A model generated the notes under the pieces. That model was not told the origin of the DNA. It was given only the letters and a program-made list of their open reading frames with translations, and did not search any database. A stretch of DNA of 64,000 nucleotides from NCBI RefSeq assembly GCF_002234675.1, contig NC_019867.2:18694184-18758183 (forward strand). The letters are read 5' to 3'. How positions within the stretch are numbered: position 1 is the first letter of the stretch; each line of letters opens with the position of its first letter. This stretch comes from Oryzias latipes (lineage: Eukaryota > Chordata > Actinopteri > Beloniformes > Adrianichthyidae). A program made the position numbers and the translations under genes. Of this stretch, positions 24,301 through 35,179 are shown one piece after another.

Positions 24301-27300
24301 TAGGATGGGGTTGTGAGGGGCTGTAAGCTAGCGGGACAGAATGTAAACAAAGCGATGACGGGAAGAGTGGGGACCGTGGCACCGTGCCAGCAGTCTCACT
24401 CACAACCAAATTTCTAATGAACTCCTGGCGCTCTGCAGAAATGATGTCTTAGAAAGTCTTGTTTTTCCCCCCTCTAAAAACGGCATAATCATACTTAAAG
24501 ACCACTGATTTTAAAATAGATCAAAAGATGATCAGAGTAGGACTTTAACAGTTTGTTCTTAAGGTCAGGGTACAAACTCTGATCGTTGAAGGATCTGAGT
24601 AATTGGTACCGGGCCTCACAAAAAAGCATACATGGCTTGCAATTTGATTCAAAACTGAGTTTTATTTTGGAAAACTTTCTGCCAAAACTGTCTGTCCCTC
24701 AGTCAAAGGGTTCGCCCTGGTCACGTGTCTTACCTGCAGCCACTACCTTCTCAAAGACGCTGATCACATCCGTGACACTTAGTACATCACTGCCAAAATG
24801 AAAACCCCAAGCTAGCAAAGTCAACAACAAAAAAACATATTTGGAAAATTTATTTAGGCAGAAAAGAGCCACAGAGGAAGAAACTTCAAAAAATAAACAA
24901 TCTGCATTGAAGTCTCTACTTAAAATATGGATTCATAGGTCGCTCCCATACAAGCAGGCTCAGCAACATATGCATTTACCAACCTTTATCAAGTTAGGAA
25001 GTCATTGTTGATAAAGTTGCAAACCCAGAGTATTAAAAATAGAAAATAATAGTTTTTATGTCCATCACAGCCTAAAGGCCAGTCTATGAAAATCTTGTCT
25101 GACAATAAAGCGGTTGATGCTGCTTTAGGCCATTTGCTCTGGTACTCGGTAAAACCTAGAGTCTAAATTTCCACACGCCTGCAAGATCATTTCAGGTTAA
25201 GCAAGACGCTTAACCCGACGCATCAAGACGCTTGATGACAAAAATCGTGTGAATGATGATGCTGCGTACCTCACTCCATCAATGCTGGCTTCAAATGGAT
25301 TAGAGACCAGCTGCAGGGTGTTGTATGCAGAAGATAAGGGGAACATACATGGGTGAAGAGGTTGCTGTGGGAGAGTGTAGTTGGTTGGATCATACTGGCC
25401 CGGCATTACATCTACTGGAACAGAAGCCTTAAAAAACAAAAGAGGCAATACCAGTGAGCAATTACTACACAAAACATTCAAAAGTCCGTTTTTTTTATAA
25501 ATGTCTCCCAAAACACCCATCTGCTCTGTCTGTGCTTTACTATGTCCTCCAGACGCTGATAAACAAAATAAACTGCAATATTGAGTTTGTTTGTAATTCC
25601 TTTATCAAACCACTAGATGGAGATATATCCTTTTTGGACAGACTTTTCCTTTTTTCTTTTTAAAGAAAGAGATTTGTTACAATGGATTATTAATTTCTAC
25701 TTGATAAAATAATGGATCTTTGCTGTTAGAGAGGTTCCACACTCATCTTGGTTCAGTTATTTAAAAACTAGGAAACAACATGAGGGGATCAATAAAAATA
25801 TTTTCACCGGAAACTGTTGGCTGCCTGAAGAATCAGGTCTTGGACTCCCGACTGTTTAAGTTAGATCTTTATTGGTTTTTATTGGGTTTTATTTATTTTT
25901 GTTTAATTTATTGATTTTATGCTGTTTGTTTTTGTTTGTTGTTTTGTTTTTACCCAGCGTTGTTAAGCACTTTCTAAATAAAGTTGACTTTATTTAGTTT
26001 TATTATTGCTGTCTAAAAATTGTTTAAATAAATTGTTTCAGTGACTGGCAAAATATCTCTGTTTTCAGGAAATAATACCGTTTCATAAAGTAAAAAAAAA
26101 AAAGGATGTGACCAAAGCAGATGACGTGATTGTTGGTAAAGGAGACACTTTGTAACAGATAAAAGAAATTAAGATCTTTCTCTTTCGGCTTTTCCCATCA
26201 GGGGTCGCCACAGCGAATCATCCTTTTCCACCTCACTCTATCATGAACATCTTCTACCCTAACGTTAGCCAACTTCATGTCCTCTGTTAAGACATCCATA
26301 TATCTCCTCTTTGGCCGTCCTCTTGCCCTCCGGCCAGGCAGCTCCATCTCCAACATCCTTCTACCAATATATCCACTATCCCTCCTCTGAACATGTCCAA
26401 ACCATCTCAGTCTGGCTTCTCTGACTTTGTCGCTAACACAGGCAACGTGAGCCGTCCCTCTGATGTACTCGTTCCTTATCCTGTCTAACCTGGTCACTCC
26501 TAAGGAGAACCTCAACATCTTCATCTCTGCTACCTCCATCTCAGCCTCTTGTCTCTGTCTCACTGCTACCGTCTCTAACCCATAGAGCAGAGCTGGTCTC
26601 ACCACTGTCTTGTACACCTTTCCTTTGAGTCTTGCTGGCACTCTTCTGTCACACAACACTCCTGACACTTTCCTCCAACCGCTCCAACCTGCCTGCACTC
26701 GCCTCTTCACCTCTTTTCCACAATCCCCATCACACTGAACTGTTGACCCCAAGTACTTAAACTCCTGCACCTTCTTCACCTCAGCCCCCTGTAACCTAAC
26801 ACTTCTACCTTGATCCCTCTCGTTCAGACACATGTATTCTGTCTTACTACGACTGACCTTCATGCCTCTTCTTTCCAGAGCAAACCTCCACCTCTCTAGC
26901 TGTTCCTCCACCTGCTCTCTACTCTCACTGCAAATTACAATTTCATCCGCAAACATCATTGTCCAGGGAGATTCCTGTCTTACCTCGTCTGTCAGCCTGT
27001 CCATCAGCATAGCAAACAAAAAAGGACTCAAAGCTGATCCTTGGTGTAGTCCCACCTCCACCTTGAACTCCTCTGTCTGACCTACAGCACATCTCACCAC
27101 CGTCATACTTCTCTCATACATGTCCTGAACTACTCTGACATACTTCTCTGCCACTCCAGACGACCTCATACAGTACCACAGCTCCTCCCTCGGCACCCTG
27201 TCATACGCCTTCTCTAAATCTACGAACACACAATGCAGCTCCTTCTGACCTTCTCTGTACTTTTCCATCAACATTCTCAAAGCAAAAATGGCATCAGTGG

Positions 27301-29314
27301 TGCTCTTACGGGGCATGAAACCATACTGCTGCTCACAAATCTCCACCTTCTTCCTAAGCCTGGCTTCCACTACTCTTTCCCACAGCTTCATTGTGTGGCT
27401 CATCAACTTTATTCCTCTATAGTTGCTGCAGTTCTGCATGTCACCCTTGTGACATGCAGAACTGCAGCAGATAAAAGAAATTAAGATAAAAAGTAAATAA
27501 AACCAGGTTTTGGCAGGTATTTCATGACAACAATTTAAACGATAAGTTTATTGATTCTGTTTATAACAGTCGGTTTCATGGAAAGTAGTTTAAACATAGC
27601 AAACAAACTCATCAAATGTTTTAGAAGAAATGTGACATTTTATTTACTTATGTACTATTTTTCCTTCTGCTTTGATTAAACAGGTCAACATTTGTGAAAT
27701 GTATTGATTTGAATTTCTGATTTCTGGTCACGAGTTTGTCACAGCTGATAGTTTATTTAACTTTGCAATAAAGTGAATTTAAACTAGAAGAATACATAAA
27801 TGCTTATTCTCTTTTATGTTTTACTCTTTATTTTAATTTTCTAATTTTTGGGTATTTTTTCAAAATAAAAGAAGAAAATAAAACAAAACAAAAAAAGAGT
27901 TTGAATGGTGCCAAAGTAAACCCATAAAACAAAGACCTGGCAAACAACAAAATGCGTCCTGCTATATTATAGTTATCGTTGGTAATAGTTTAATCTTAGA
28001 TGACTTTTACACAGCCGGCTCACCACCAGCTGAAGCAGCAGCTCATCAAGAACACGGATGGCTTCCACACTGCCAGCCTGGGTCTTCTTTGTGAGGTACT
28101 TGGCCTGAAACAGGAAAAAAAAGGCATTTGATAGTTAAAAGTAAAGTTCAAAAAGTCAACTTATCCAAAATAAGGACAAAGATGATAAGGAAAGTCAAGT
28201 GGTTGCATGTCAGGGGGGATGACCTTTGTTGATGCGTCTTTATCCTGGGTGTTTTGGCTCAGGAGGTTTCCAGCCAACAGAACCCGGGAAATTGCTGCTG
28301 CGCCGCTTTGTTCGCCTGTGTCTCCAAGCTGACCGGTGACCATGTCAACCAGCAACTGCAGCCCCAGCATGCTGTCAGCATTGTGGCCCCCTAACCCGAG
28401 TCCTGAAGCCAGGAGGACAAACCTGTGCCAAGACAAAGCTTTAATGAGCTGCAACCCTTAACTGCAAAGGTTTACCTGTGCACACCTGAGCTCACCTGTC
28501 TGAGCTGAGCGCAGGTCTTGGTGTCTGTAAAGGAAGATCAGCCATGCAAAAGTCCTCAACGGTGAACTTGCCATCGTTCTTTTCAGCTCCATATATTGCA
28601 ACGACACTACCTAAGAGGGGCAACTTTTTTTTAACATAAAGAATTTATTAAAGTATCAAATATCATCAATTACACTGACCTGTGACACACTTATCTTTAT
28701 CAAATTTGCCCTCCAACTTGATCCTCTGGAGTTCATCCTCTAAAATCAGCTCATCTGCTTCACTGATGTATTTGGCTCGTGCAGGCTGAGGCAGCAGATT
28801 GTGCTGAAAAACAGACGTCCAGGATCTTTAAAATGAAAGGAACAGATCAAACGTGGCTTTGTTTATCCAAAAAAGACCAGACTCCTAACCTCTTCACTGA
28901 TTTCCTTCAGGATGGATGGCTGCAGCTCCATTCGCTTGAACAAGGTCCCCACAATACAACACTGCTCCCCCGGTTCTAGGTCGCACAGTTTCTTGATAAG
29001 AACATTAGATCCTGACAGAGAAGAGGGGGAAAGAAGTATTGGATAATCAAGTGATGGTTAAACTGGCATGCTAACATGATGAACTCACCCCACTTCTGCT
29101 GAGCTCTCTCTGCCAGCAGGGGCCTCATCTGCATGAGTCTTGCTGCATAAATGTGAGCATACTGACGACTAAAGCTCCTCTGACCAACTCTGTAACGATC
29201 GGAGTACAACTCGTAGGGTAGTGATATCCTTTCGAAGGTAGGGCCCTGCTCCTCAGAGGCAGGGCTGCAGAGAAGAGAGGGGCCATTCTTCTGGGCGCTC
29301 ACGTCAGAAAACAT
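18391..29314 (-). CDS. pold2: DNA polymerase delta subunit 2 (p50), 10 coding exons
   Basis: Accessory B-subunit of replicative DNA polymerase delta; it bridges the catalytic subunit and the other small subunits in the nucleus. Coding exons in transcript order: 29089-29314, 28890-29011, 28680-28803, 28496-28610, 28224-28422, 28024-28104, 25270-25427, 18811-18938, 18639-18740, 18391-18551; 471 aa (human 469). Recognisable landmarks are [15 protein letters not shown] near the N-terminus, [10 protein letters not shown], the GLGLGG and [12 protein letters not shown] stretch, [18 protein letters not shown] in the inactive phosphodiesterase fold, and [12 protein letters not shown]. Phases agree across all nine introns. 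One intron is 6.3 kb because of transposons (18939-25269) and the next holds an RTE insertion. It converges with aebp1, as in human. The start Met matches the human N-terminus (MFS). Confidence 0.95.
19010..23650 (-). mobile_element. CR1/L2-clade LINE, 5'-truncated and interrupted
   Basis: Reverse transcriptase fragments on the - strand: 23042-23614 and 22812-23069 (linker and start of RT, with [11 protein letters not shown]), 20382-20840 ([43 protein letters not shown]), 19965-20342 (thumb and C-terminal part). The left end at 19010-19085 shows the usual tail wording with AAAGCGCTT and AT-rich end. The element lacks most of its 5' part and carries frameshifts and stops, so it is inactive. 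It is split at 20825-22763 by a Helentron-like insertion. It lies in the big pold2 intron in the same orientation as the gene. Confidence 0.85.
20825..22763 (-). mobile_element. Helentron-like (Helitron2) non-autonomous element, copy A
   Basis: Read on the - strand it starts with GGTTGAATGCT. Near its other end it carries the inverse AGCATTCAACCC, followed by a 3' hairpin (20835-20842 with 20851-20858, loop 8) and terminal CTAG. An internal asymmetric inverted repeat plus a 3' palindrome is the layout described for Helentron/HINE rolling-circle elements. The interior has at least three diverged modules of about 200 bp (near 20950, 22270 and 22500). No replicase was seen. A short copy with both ends is at 49031-49438. 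Confidence 0.6.
24101..24546 (-). mobile_element. MITE family A, copy 2
   Basis: Begins AAGACCCACTCC and ends GAGTAGGACTTT. Its start matches the reverse complement of the end of the copy at 8649-9067 (both carry the TGTTTTAAAAACA-like stretch next to the terminus). About 445 bp, more diverged than copy 1. Located in the large pold2 intron. Confidence 0.65.
26156..26175. repeat. left target-site duplication of the RTE insertion
   Basis: Twenty bases identical to 27468-27487, directly flanking the LINE at 26176-27467. The length is typical of target-primed reverse transcription. Confidence 0.9.
26176..27467 (-). mobile_element. RTE-clade LINE, 5'-truncated, young insertion
   Basis: The 3' end on the - strand carries the RTE-type ending around CGACCCCTGATGGG. 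It is flanked by perfect 20-bp target-site duplications, so it inserted recently. The 5' end is truncated inside the reverse transcriptase and terminates in a perfect 20-bp fold-back palindrome (27425-27444 with 27449-27468, 4-nt loop). Inserted in the pold2 intron 25428-28023, same orientation as pold2. Confidence 0.92.
26198..27439 (-). pseudogene. RTE reverse transcriptase, C-terminal part (413 codons open)
   Basis: Open through 413 codons without a stop. Blocks seen: [50 protein letters not shown], catalytic region MMFADEIVI, then thumb and a C-terminal domain ending [11 protein letters not shown]. The catalytic FADD of the family reads FADE here, which should weaken or abolish polymerase activity. 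The endonuclease and N-terminal RT are absent because of 5' truncation, so it is a dead copy despite the open frame. Confidence 0.85.
27425..27468. repeat. perfect 20-bp palindrome at the RTE 5' junction
   Basis: Two 20-bp arms (27425-27444 and 27449-27468) are exact reverse complements around CCTT. The outer half is an inverted copy of the truncated 5' end of the LINE. This fits snap-back or template switching at the end of reverse transcription. Confidence 0.9.
27468..27487. repeat. right target-site duplication of the RTE insertion
   Basis: Identical to 26156-26175; see the LINE entry between them. Confidence 0.9.
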
Positions 29315-29543
29315 GGTTTTCCTTTAAAGGAATTAAGTAAAGGAACATTAAAATCCTTGTTAACCAGTTGAATGTTTAAGATTCAGCGTCCCCCTTTACA
29401 GCAACAACATATTATGTCACTGACTCATTTCCCTACAAATAACAAAAGTAGAACAACAATACCTTAAACGGGAAGTCCTTTTAGATGTTTTAAGAAAAAG
29501 CGCAGTTCCCGCGGAATAGCCCGCTAAAGCTTTTATCGGGAAG

Positions 29544-29553
29544 TCTCGCGAGA
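29544..29553 (-). promoter_or_regulatory. TCTCGCGAGA promoter box of pold2
   Basis: Perfect palindrome TCTCGCGAGA, the CGCG-box found in TATA-less housekeeping promoters. It lies 230 bases before the pold2 start codon in a region without TATA. It can act in both directions and may also serve the divergent NONO-like gene. Confidence 0.65.
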
Positions 29554-29900
29554 CGTTAGTTATGTCTTTCCAGCATATCGTTTATCTAATTAATGTTTTT
29601 GATTGTTTATTTGTTTGCTTGTTTGTTTAAAAAACGGTATGAAAATAACATTTTAAAAGAAAACGTGAATGTAATCGTTTTACAAATATTTTTTTAAATA
29701 AACTTTATTGCACAATATGCCATTTTACAAGGATATACTTTTAGGTATGCAATAAAAACACAACTGCAAATATCAAATACACATATTTAACAAACAGAAG
29801 AATAAGAATAGAAATAAAAATGAGCCAGGGGTTTAAACTCTAAGAGAAATCGTCTTACAAAGATGCCGTCAGGAAATTTTAAGTAGATGTCGCCTACATG

Positions 29901-29908
29901 TGACGTCA
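29901..29908 (+). promoter_or_regulatory. CRE (TGACGTCA) before the NONO-like gene
   Basis: Perfect palindromic CREB/ATF site 121 bases before the ATG at 30030. A YY1-like GCCATTTTTG follows at 29938-29947. Together they look like a compact initiator-type promoter. Confidence 0.55.
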
Positions 29909-30029
29909 CACAACCGTCAGAGCAGCGCACCGTGTCGCCATTTTTGTTACTCTTTGTACGACATTGTTAGCCCCTTGTACTGCTTTTCAAAGCACACTTT
30001 ACCAGATTTTTTGACTTCTTTGTCAAATA

Positions 30030-31346
30030 ATGCAAGGAAACAGAGGCCCTCAGCATAACCACGGCCACAACCGCCAGGGGGAATACTTCAAAACCGAAGG
30101 ACCTAATAGCAATGGCCAACAGCCGGAGACCAGCGAGCAGACCAACCCCAACGCGGCCTTAACCATGGACCTGCAGAGCTTCAGGAAACCCGGAGAAAAG
30201 ACCTTCACACAGCGGAGCAGGCTGTTTGTGGGAAACCTACCCACAGGCGTCACAGAAGATGACCTGGAGAAGCTGTTTGCAAAGTATGGTAAAGCCAGTG
30301 AGATTTTTATTAACAAAGAAAGAGGCTTCGGCTTCATCCGCCTGGAAACCAGGATCATAGCTGAGATCGCCAGAGCCGAGCTGGATGATCATGTATTCAG
30401 GGGCAGACCTATCCGAGTCAAGTTTGCTACGCACGGTGCCGCTTTGAGTGTAAAGAATTTACCAGAGTTTGCCTCCAACGATCTCCTGGAAGAAGCTTTC
30501 GCTATTTTCGGGCAGGTGGAGAGGGCGGTGGTGATTGTGGATGACAGGGGGAGGCCCACGGGGAAAGGCATCGTCGAGTTCACCTCAAAGCCCGCAGCCA
30601 GGAAGGCTCTGGATAAATGCAATGATGGTGCCTATCTTCTCACAGCCTTCCCCCGACCCATTACAGTGGAGCCCATGGAACAGTTCGACGAAGATGAAGG
30701 ACTGACCGAGAAGTTGATCAACAAGAACCAACAGTATCACAAAGAACGGGAGCAGCCACCGCGTTTTGCTCAGCCGGGCTCCTTTGAGTATGAATATGCA
30801 ATGCGTTGGAAAGCCCTGATGGAGATGGAGAAGCAGCAGTACGAGATGGTGGACCGCAACATGAAAGAAGCTCAAGAGAAGCTGGAGGCTGAGATGGAGG
30901 CAGCCAGACACGAGCATCAAGTGATGCTGATGAGGCAAGACCTGCTGAGGCGGCAGGAGGAGCTGCGCCGGATGGAAGAGCTCCACAACCAAGAGGTGCA
31001 GAAGAGGAAGCAAGCGGAGCTCCGGCAGGAGGAGGAACGCCGGCGGAGGGAGGAGGAGATGAGGATGCGCAACGAGGAGATGATGAAGAGGCAGCAGGAG
31101 GGTTTCAGAACCAACTTTTCTGAAAACAGAGAACAAGATATGATGATGCACATGGGTGGTCACGGGTTGGGCATGAACAGAAATTCCCTAGGTGGGAATT
31201 CTGGACCTGCCAATGCTGCTGCTATGGCTACAGATAGCGCTCCGATGATGGCAGGTCCAGCAAACAACATGCCTGTAGGAGGACAGAGCGGCTTCCCCCG
31301 AGGCCTTCCGGGGCCTGGAGACTATAACAAGCAGCGGAGATTTTGA
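30030..31346 (+). CDS. nono: intronless NONO-family (DBHS) RNA/DNA-binding protein, probable retrogene
   Basis: 438 aa, a complete reading frame in one exon. DBHS proteins form dimers in nuclear paraspeckles and act in transcription, splicing and DNA repair. RRM1 covers about 64-131 (LFVGNL at 65-70, RGFGFIRL at 98-105), RRM2 about 138-215, the NOPS segment about 216-268 ([20 protein letters not shown]), and a long charged coiled coil runs to about 375 followed by a Gly/Met-rich tail ending [22 protein letters not shown] and [14 protein letters not shown] place it nearer to NONO than SFPQ or PSPC1. The vertebrate NONO genes I know are split by many introns, so this copy probably arose from mRNA. 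The preserved frame, own upstream motifs and AATAAA with an A-run suggest it is functional. The symbol names the family; orthology to the parental gene is not certain. Confidence 0.88.
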   Translation: MQGNRGPQHNHGHNRQGEYFKTEGPNSNGQQPETSEQTNPNAALTMDLQSFRKPGEKTFTQRSRLFVGNLPTGVTEDDLEKLFAKYGKASEIFINKERGFGFIRLETRIIAEIARAELDDHVFRGRPIRVKFATHGAALSVKNLPEFASNDLLEEAFAIFGQVERAVVIVDDRGRPTGKGIVEFTSKPAARKALDKCNDGAYLLTAFPRPITVEPMEQFDEDEGLTEKLINKNQQYHKEREQPPRFAQPGSFEYEYAMRWKALMEMEKQQYEMVDRNMKEAQEKLEAEMEAARHEHQVMLMRQDLLRRQEELRRMEELHNQEVQKRKQAELRQEEERRRREEEMRMRNEEMMKRQQEGFRTNFSENREQDMMMHMGGHGLGMNRNSLGGNSGPANAAAMATDSAPMMAGPANNMPVGGQSGFPRGLPGPGDYNKQRRF

Positions 31347-31588
31347 AGAGCTTCTTCCCTTGTCTTACTATGCTCACTGTAATTTTCCATTTTGGGTAGA
31401 AAGTGTTACTTTTGGACTTTGAAATGTGCATGTGTTTTTTTTTCTACCGTTTTTATTTGTCCTTTTCATTTTATTTTAGTACTAATATGTCATAACTCCA
31501 AATGAGCCATGCATTTTCAATTGTTTCTTACATTCACTAGATAGAGATGGAAAATGTTTCTTTGTCCTAAATATGTCAACTTTTCTGG

Positions 31589-31594
31589 AATAAA
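31589..31594 (+). terminator. polyadenylation signal of the NONO-like gene
   Basis: AATAAA 243 bases after the stop codon, followed 14 bases later by a genomic run of eight A (31608-31615). The A-run may be the fossil of the poly(A) tail of the retroposed mRNA. Confidence 0.75.
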
Positions 31595-31639
31595 GTCATG
31601 ATTCCTTAAAAAAAACATTGTCTCATTATAATAAACTTA

Positions 31640-31730
31640 TGATTTATTTATCCAACCTTCATTGATCCAGGCAAAACAGATTAACAACAGCATTCTTATT
31701 TTCAACGGTGGCCCGATGAAGTGTCATAAA
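31640..31730. repeat. fish interspersed repeat fragment
   Basis: TTTATTTATCCAACCTT, then TTGATCCAGGCAAAAC and ATTCTTATTTTCAACGGTGG resemble a repeat common in many teleosts. It begins a few tens of bases after the A-run of the NONO-like gene. Family not identified. Confidence 0.4.
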
Positions 31731-32737
31731 CACAGAAGCAAATACTTCACATCCAGCCTGTTCATCCATTCACAAAACAATATCTGATGGCACCAGTGCA
31801 AGTATTTGATCTCATTCGGTACATGATCCTCAACATAACCTGAAGGATTCCGTGCAGATTTATGTACAGAGTGAAGAACACTGAACTGGTAATCCAGTGG
31901 TTTGCTACAGTAAAGAAGATGGTAAATATAAATGTAGAAGCTATGAAAACTCCATATGAATGAATTTAACTGGTTATTTATTAGCTACTAAGGAAGTGGG
32001 ACACAAATTTTTCAATTTTGCAAAACAATTCAATGAGATTTATGACTGAAGAAATCCACAATGAAAAAAAATAAAGGTGTTTCACATTGAAGATTTGGAA
32101 ACTTGAGCAAACCAGTGGTCAAAACTAACAAGAGGAACTACGTAAGATGATTTTGATTTTCAAAGTCAAAATTCAAACAGATGATTTTTGCTTGCTAGCT
32201 TGTATGCGCTTGCTGGACAGGTGTCATCTGATAACAAAATTATCATTTTTTCTTATCAGACCCCAAGAACTGAAAAAAAGTAGCTTCTTCAACTATCCTG
32301 CAAGTACATCATAAATATAGGTTGATAACAATTTGATGATAACAAACGTGCAAGTGTTCTCTGGAAATGTACGCTGTGAAGTCTGCACTTTGTGCCCTGC
32401 AGGACACAAGGTAAGCTTTCTCCTCAGGTTTCTCATCCCCTCATTCTGTTTGACAATCGTGTCAATTTGGAAAATCTTACTCTAGAAAAGCGTGCAGGGT
32501 ATGCAGGCTATGAAGGTGTCATGCATCACAGATGTTTGTTTAAATTAGTTTTTTATAGTTTGGTTTAAAAAAACAGAAACAGCATCTGTTAAAATAGTTT
32601 TGTAAATTAATCTTGCCGCCTCAATGAATTCATGAGCGTGTTCTAAATTTTCTGCTTTAAAATGATAATTTCCCATGCATTTGGCTTCCAGTGCTATTTA
32701 GTGCAGAAAAAATATGAAAGCCTTAGAAAATGTTTTT

Positions 32738-32934
32738 TAACCCTTGTGTTATCTTAGATGACCCCACCATTAATTGACCTTGACAAAGGTGGATAAAGGT
32801 GGAAAGAGTTCATGTAATCCATGGACACCAGTGAGGTTCACAAATCATTGAAGAAAAAAGGTTTAGCACACTGTCTAGTGGGTCTAGATGACCCAACTCC
32901 CAATGTTAAAGTGCCTAGGATAGCACAAGGGTCA
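32738..32934 (-). mobile_element. MITE family B, copy 1 (TIR CCCTTGTGCTATC)
   Basis: Ends are TAACCCTTGTGTTATCTTAG and CCTAGGATAGCACAAGGG, inverted repeats of each other. The whole is about 197 bp and shares its interior (GTAATCCATGGACACCAGTG and GGGTCTAGATGACCCAACTC) with the reverse complement of the copy at 46089-46299. Confidence 0.85.
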
Positions 32935-35143
32935 ATTGATATTTCACATTTAATAAACAAATACTCTTTATGATTATTCCAAGCTTTAAGACCAAAATGT
33001 GGTGCAGTCAAATACAATATCATAACAAGTTAATAGATTTCAGGGTAAAATTAGTGGATGCTTCCTTATGTTTTGTATGTTTTCTTAACATGTAAATGAA
33101 TGAAAATCAAATTTTTATTGCTTTACTCACTAAAAGGAAAAGGGATTATCGATTTTATTTCGTGGAAAACGAATGTCATTATTTTTTAGTGTATTGTGGT
33201 TGTGTCGATTAAGTATCAAATAGAAAGATCTTTTTGAGGGAGACAAAATGAGAATAAAAATGTGTTTAGGTAGTATTTCTCTCAGTCAGTATTCCACTCA
33301 AAAAATGAAATGATGTCGTCTATAAGCCTTCAAAGTTCCCATTTGTCTCTTGCACAATAATTTTAAGGACAAATCTGCAGTAAGTCTGCCACTAAATCCA
33401 ACTGCTAAATACTGTGCTTGAAGAATATTAGCAAAATATGATCTACTCCAAAGGAAAATACCACCTAAACAAAAAAAAATTTGTTTTAGAACAAAAAAGG
33501 AAAGCTGAAAATTCATGCAATTGTTTTCACTCAAAGCTGAAAATGGCGTCTGAAGGACAAAATCCTGACCATATAAGTCTTAAATGTTTTCTCTCTCTTT
33601 CTTGTTTATTTCTTTCTTCCTGTCTGTCTTTATTATTTTTGTCTTTCCTTCTTTCTTGGCTCATTAAAACTATTAAATGATCAATGATTGTGTTATTCAA
33701 GACTGAAAAGGAAAAACAAATACAAGAGAATGAGTGTGACTCAAAATTAAAAGTCTGTTTTTTCATAAATTGGTTCAATTTGTTACAAGTCCTCTGTTTA
33801 AAAATCCATAATTTTAACAAAAAATAATTTTATAAACTGTTGAAGATTACATCCATAAGACAAATTAGTAATGAAAAAAATAAGAAAACATTTTACTTTG
33901 AAAAGCTGTCTCTGTTTTAGAATAAAAAAATAAATCTGACTTCCTGAACAAGCATTTGCATAAAATCTGAATTGCTTGAATGTTATTTCTCCCGCAAACA
34001 AATCAAATGTGGGCAGATTTTTATGAAAGGGCAGAACCTTTCCGTAAGTTAAGATAACAGTCACCATCAAGGAGTGGAAAATTATTATCTACTTGTCAAG
34101 GAAACAGACAAACAAAACAAGAAGTAGTGCATAACTTTAAAAAAAAAAGAGTATTTGGAATCCCTCCCCCAAAAAAGGATAGTGGGGAAAATGTTTAAAG
34201 TATTACTCTCGTATTGTTGCAATGATTATTTCAGAAATATTGAGCTAATGAAAATAAACAAAAGCAGTATGCAAACACAGGACTGGCAAAAGTTCCAGTC
34301 TTGCTTTTTATCTTACATTTTCCCACCTTTTTCCCTGATTCAAATTTCTGCCCAAATTCAAATGTCAACTGTCAGCTTTCTGCAGACTTTGTTGTGTTGA
34401 TAAGTTTTATGGATTTATCAAAAGAACAATAAACATCCCCATATCAGCTCCATTTTTTCTTGTCTTTCTTCACATCTCTATTTATCTGCCTATCAGATGT
34501 TCGTGCAGAAGTAAGCAACAACCTGCTTGAACTTGGGATCCTAAGATACCCAAATAGTCAGTTTTTACGTCACAGAGACCTTGACTTAAGATAACAACAT
34601 TCAGTCCTGGATCAAGGTTGATTTTAAACACGGGGAAGTAATCCTGCAAACCGCTGTATGATGGGTTCAGGAAAATATCCTTTTGGACAAAAAGTAATAT
34701 AAAGGTATATTTTTAGACAAACACAGTGCATGTGGCCCACTAACAGGTCATGTCCGCAGTATGCTCTGAATTTCATGTATGATCTCAGAGTTTCAGCAGA
34801 GTCTCAACATGAAACTGCTATACAAGTTTGTAAGACTTTATTACTTGTTGATCACAGTGAATAAAGAGGAGTGGCTGATACGTTTGGATTCCCCCAGTGT
34901 TTTAACCGAGCTGCTTTGAACCACCCTAGCAACTATGCAGTGTCATAATTGCTCCCTGTTAATAATCTAACCGACAAATTGATCCATCACAGCTGCAATT
35001 GGCTGGGAGCCGCATCACCCCAGAAAAGGCAGCACTGACGTACCTGTGGAGGTGTTTTTTCCTCCCAGCCACAGAAGGAGGATAGGAGGGAGAGGGTTGT
35101 TTGCCGTCCGGTAATTAAACCAAATGTGTCTTGCAGTGATTCA

Positions 35144-35149
35144 TATAAA
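35144..35149 (+). promoter_or_regulatory. possible TATA box of npc1l1
   Basis: TATAAA lies 36 bases before the npc1l1 ATG. That would leave only a few bases of 5' UTR, so either the leader is very short or this is not the functional box. A GTTAATAATCTAAC word near 34959, similar to an HNF1 site with one inserted base, and an inverted CCAAT box near 34997 are in the same 200 bases. Confidence 0.35.
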
Positions 35150-35179
35150 CTTCAAGAACCCAGAGGACCCTCAGGAATC

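Larger units (their letters stand above)
31616..35179. other. spacer between NONO-like gene and npc1l1
   Basis: AT-rich with no supported gene. It contains a repeat fragment (31640-31730), one MITE (32738-32934) and the npc1l1 promoter at its right end. The open frames in it are short and unlike known proteins. Confidence 0.6.

Noticed and set aside
30585-31163. 192-codon Leu/His-rich antisense frame
   Set aside because: Complement of the NONO-like coiled-coil codons (GAG/CTG rich); no conserved domain.
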